From LB3-1 sp036401895 (GTDB taxonomy: Bacteria; Chloroflexota; Chloroflexia; Chloroflexales; Kallotenuaceae), in contig DASWTW010000241.1 in the NCBI GenBank assembly GCA_036401895.1, forward strand, positions 1 to 15,547: a stretch of 15,547 nucleotides of DNA, read 5' to 3'. Below, piece by piece: positions 14,030 to 15,547 of this stretch (position 1 is the first letter of the stretch; every line of letters begins with the position of its first letter). Position numbers and translations under genes: made by a program. Under the pieces are notes generated by a model. The model saw only the letters and a program-made list of their open reading frames with translations, did no database searches and was not told where the DNA came from.

Positions 14030-15049
14030 TCAAGTGACGACGATACGCAGTGTGCTGACAAAGCCACGCTGCGCGTCGAAGTGGTGCCGGATGAAACATA
14101 CGTAGCCGCTCTTGTTGATCAGCGCGTCGGCTAAGCCCGCGACATCGATCGTATCGCCGAGATCGACCTGCGGCTGCCCCAGGACGGCTACCTCGATCTG
14201 ATGAGCGCGGCGGCCTGCCACGACCAGGCGTCCTTTGGCAAACGTGTCGGCCAGGTCTTTGGTGCGCGCCGCTGGGTCCAGAATCAGCCGCTTTGGTGCA
14301 TCAGTGCCTGCCGAGCCCCGGTAATCCGTGTCGTTGGTAGTCAGCCAGTGGGCAGTGGATGTGCCCTGCCCTGATACCGGGCTCTCACCGCCCACATCAA
14401 TTGTGCCCCACGCGACCGGGCGAACATCGGCTCCCGCCGCCAGCAAATGCTGTCCGAAGGTATAGCCCACACCGCTTCCACCCGGCAGCCCGCCCACAGC
14501 TCCGACCGCACCACCCAGACCGCCCAGACTGCCCAGCGCCCGGAATACCATCTTGCCGTTGCGATCGCTGTACAGCTCGCAGCCAATGCGCTGGGCAAGC
14601 TCCCGCAGATGAGCGTACACGCTCTGCCGTCCATCAACTGTGAAGCGTGGCAGCAACGGCCCCTCGTCGATCGTGCCTGTCGAGAGGCCGGCCTGTCCCA
14701 CCAGGTCTCGCACGATCGCGCCAATGGTCTGGTTTTCATAGAATGACGCGATCCGGGTGTTCAGCAGCGCTACGGCTGTGCCCAGCGCCCAGATGCTCAC
14801 GCCCGTAATACTCGGTCGTAACGCCACCACATTGCCGGTAAAAACGCGCTCAGACTCGCCGTCATGCCCAAGCTGGAGATCGAGCGCGTCCCCGAGCGCC
14901 ACCTCGCCGCGCTCTACGAGTAGCACCTCGGCGCTGTCTGCAGCGATATCCATCGACCGCTCAACCACGAAGCGGCGCGGGCTGGAACTGGGCGTGTCGC
15001 TCGTCGTATGGAGACCGCCGATTGTGAGTGTGAAGGTTGGTCGCAGCAT
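14030..15049 (-). CDS. gpD-type late control / baseplate hub protein
   Basis: 339 residues; ATG at 15049, 5 bp after the previous stop. The family pattern of gpD (N-terminal half of VgrG, T4 gp27) is visible: N-terminal beta barrel (RPTFTLTIGGL, RRFVVERSMDIAADSAEVLL, VALGDALDLQLG), the SITGVSIWALGTAVALLNTRI stretch, then the typical FYENQTIGAIVRDLVGQAGL and YAHLRELAQRIGCELYSDRNGKMVFRAL (read as separate parts). Residues about 170-197 form a Gly-rich loop (GSLGGLGGAVGAVGG) before GYTFGQHLL. The C-terminal beta domain includes LGDTIDVAGLADALINKSGYV. It forms the trimeric hub between tube and spike. Here hub and spike are separate genes, as in phages, rather than fused as in VgrG/Afp8. Confidence 0.92.
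   Translation of the reverse strand: MLRPTFTLTIGGLHTTSDTPSSSPRRFVVERSMDIAADSAEVLLVERGEVALGDALDLQLGHDGESERVFTGNVVALRPSITGVSIWALGTAVALLNTRIASFYENQTIGAIVRDLVGQAGLSTGTIDEGPLLPRFTVDGRQSVYAHLRELAQRIGCELYSDRNGKMVFRALGSLGGLGGAVGAVGGLPGGSGVGYTFGQHLLAAGADVRPVAWGTIDVGGESPVSGQGTSTAHWLTTNDTDYRGSAGTDAPKRLILDPAARTKDLADTFAKGRLVVAGRRAHQIEVAVLGQPQVDLGDTIDVAGLADALINKSGYVCFIRHHFDAQRGFVSTLRIVVT
14480..14550 (-). repeat. Low-complexity Gly/Val/Ala coding stretch in the hub gene
   Basis: GC-rich, near-repetitive codons here encode a flexible Gly-rich loop (GGLGGAVGAVGGLPGG) inside the gpD-type hub. Length variation between strains would be expected at such a tract. It stays in frame, so the gene looks intact. Confidence 0.6.
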
Positions 15050-15054
15050 AGCCC

Positions 15055-15540
15055 TCAGTATGGTGCCGGTGGCAGGTCGCTGTCGTCGAACTGAAAGGTT
15101 CGAGTGGTCGCCAGGGTGCCAATCGTCTCCGCAAGCGCGAATCGGCGCGGGTTGGAACCTCCTGCCCAGCTAGGCCAGGTATTGACGTAGGTCATCGTAT
15201 CGGTCAGGTTGGCGTTGTTGATCGCTGCCACCTCGTCCATGATGCCCTGCACGAGCAACGCCTGATGTGCGTCGGTCCAGGTCGTCGGATTGCCCGCCGA
15301 GGCCGGGATCGCCGCATGGTTGAGAGCGTTCACCAGCCGCGCGCCAGCATGGACACCGCTGGCAACATCGACCGGGATGCGGATATGCCAGCGTAGCAGC
15401 AGCGCCAGGGCCCGCTCCGAGGCATACACATCGCCGATCGTGGCCGGACGCGTGCCGCCGCTGCCGTCTGGTACAGCGGGAACATGCGCCGTGGCTGGCC
15501 AGGGCGTCGCGCGGATATCGCGCAGACGGATGCGGGCCAT
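15055..15540 (-). CDS. Unrecognised protein upstream of the hub gene, 161 residues (start may lie outside the window)
   Basis: I do not recognise a family. An ATG at 15540 is available, but the frame stays open to the right edge and only 7 bases of upstream sequence remain, so the true start and ribosome-binding site cannot be judged. The visible protein begins MARIRLRDIRATPWPATAHVP, has a helical middle (DVYASERALALLLRWHIRIPVDVASGVHAGARLVNAL as two adjoining helices), a segment near DEVAAINNANLTDTMTYVNTW, and an acidic Pro-rich end (FDDSDLPPAPY). It carries no LysM domain, although a LysM tail-assembly protein often precedes the hub gene in related clusters. It may be a baseplate or tube-end adaptor. 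Position is the only evidence for that. Confidence 0.7.
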   Translation of the reverse strand: MARIRLRDIRATPWPATAHVPAVPDGSGGTRPATIGDVYASERALALLLRWHIRIPVDVASGVHAGARLVNALNHAAIPASAGNPTTWTDAHQALLVQGIMDEVAAINNANLTDTMTYVNTWPSWAGGSNPRRFALAETIGTLATTRTFQFDDSDLPPAPY

Positions 15541-15547
15541 GTGCCAC

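Noticed and set aside
14018..14099. Longer start of the gpV gene
   Set aside because: The added residues overlap the end of the gpD gene and have no similarity to the family's N-terminus.
15170..15547. Alternative minus-strand frame at the right edge
   Set aside because: It overlaps the 161-residue gene in another frame and is Cys/Arg/His-rich, typical of a shadow frame.
1..15547. CRISPR array, insertion sequence or integrase
   Set aside because: No regularly spaced repeats of CRISPR type, no transposase or recombinase motifs, and no terminal inverted repeats were seen.

Overview
The window is a densely packed accessory region. It carries a leftward (minus-strand) run of eleven genes for the baseplate, spike and fibre end of a contractile tail-like particle. 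The run ends in a very large subtilisin-family protease. The host is a moderately GC-rich bacterium (about 60 % GC by eye). The protease type, the regulator type and the tail-gene style would suit a filamentous Chloroflexota member, but nothing here proves that. The particle could be an extracellular contractile injection system (eCIS), a tailocin or a prophage tail. The sheath, tube, ATPase and cap genes that would decide this are not in view and would lie beyond position 15547.

In transcription order (right to left): an unrecognised 161-residue protein (15540-15055, possibly cut at the edge); a gpD-type baseplate hub (15049-14030); a gpV-type spike (14018-13323); a small protein in the usual spike-tip position (13323-12892); a beta-rich, Ig-like protein (12889-12146); a gp25/gpW wedge protein (12138-11713); a gpJ baseplate wedge (11716-9716); a gpI-like tail protein with C-terminal HDQ repeats (9689-8424); a fibre-associated protein (8411-7932); a fibre with a self-cleaving S74 chaperone (7919-6588); a 68-residue coiled-coil protein (6578-6372); an unrecognised 258-residue protein (6367-5591); and the 1669-residue subtilase (5577-568). 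Gaps between genes are 26 bp or less, and two junctions overlap (ATGA, TAATG), so the block is very probably one polycistronic unit driven from outside the window.

The most interesting item is the subtilase. It has a KP-43-like propeptide, an intact Asp309/His351/Ser584 triad and a KP-43-like C-terminal jelly roll. An insert of about 850 residues separates the serine helix from the last helix of the catalytic domain. The insert contains about 14 beta-blade-like repeats, which would fit two seven-bladed propellers. It has no visible secretion signal and closes the tail operon, so it is a good candidate for particle cargo or a particle-bound protease.

Left of the operon, 231 bp contain three direct repeats (GAAGGTTYGAAC core) and a sigma70-type promoter with an overlapping operator. 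These precede a GntR/LacI-type regulator that runs off the left edge (336-1).
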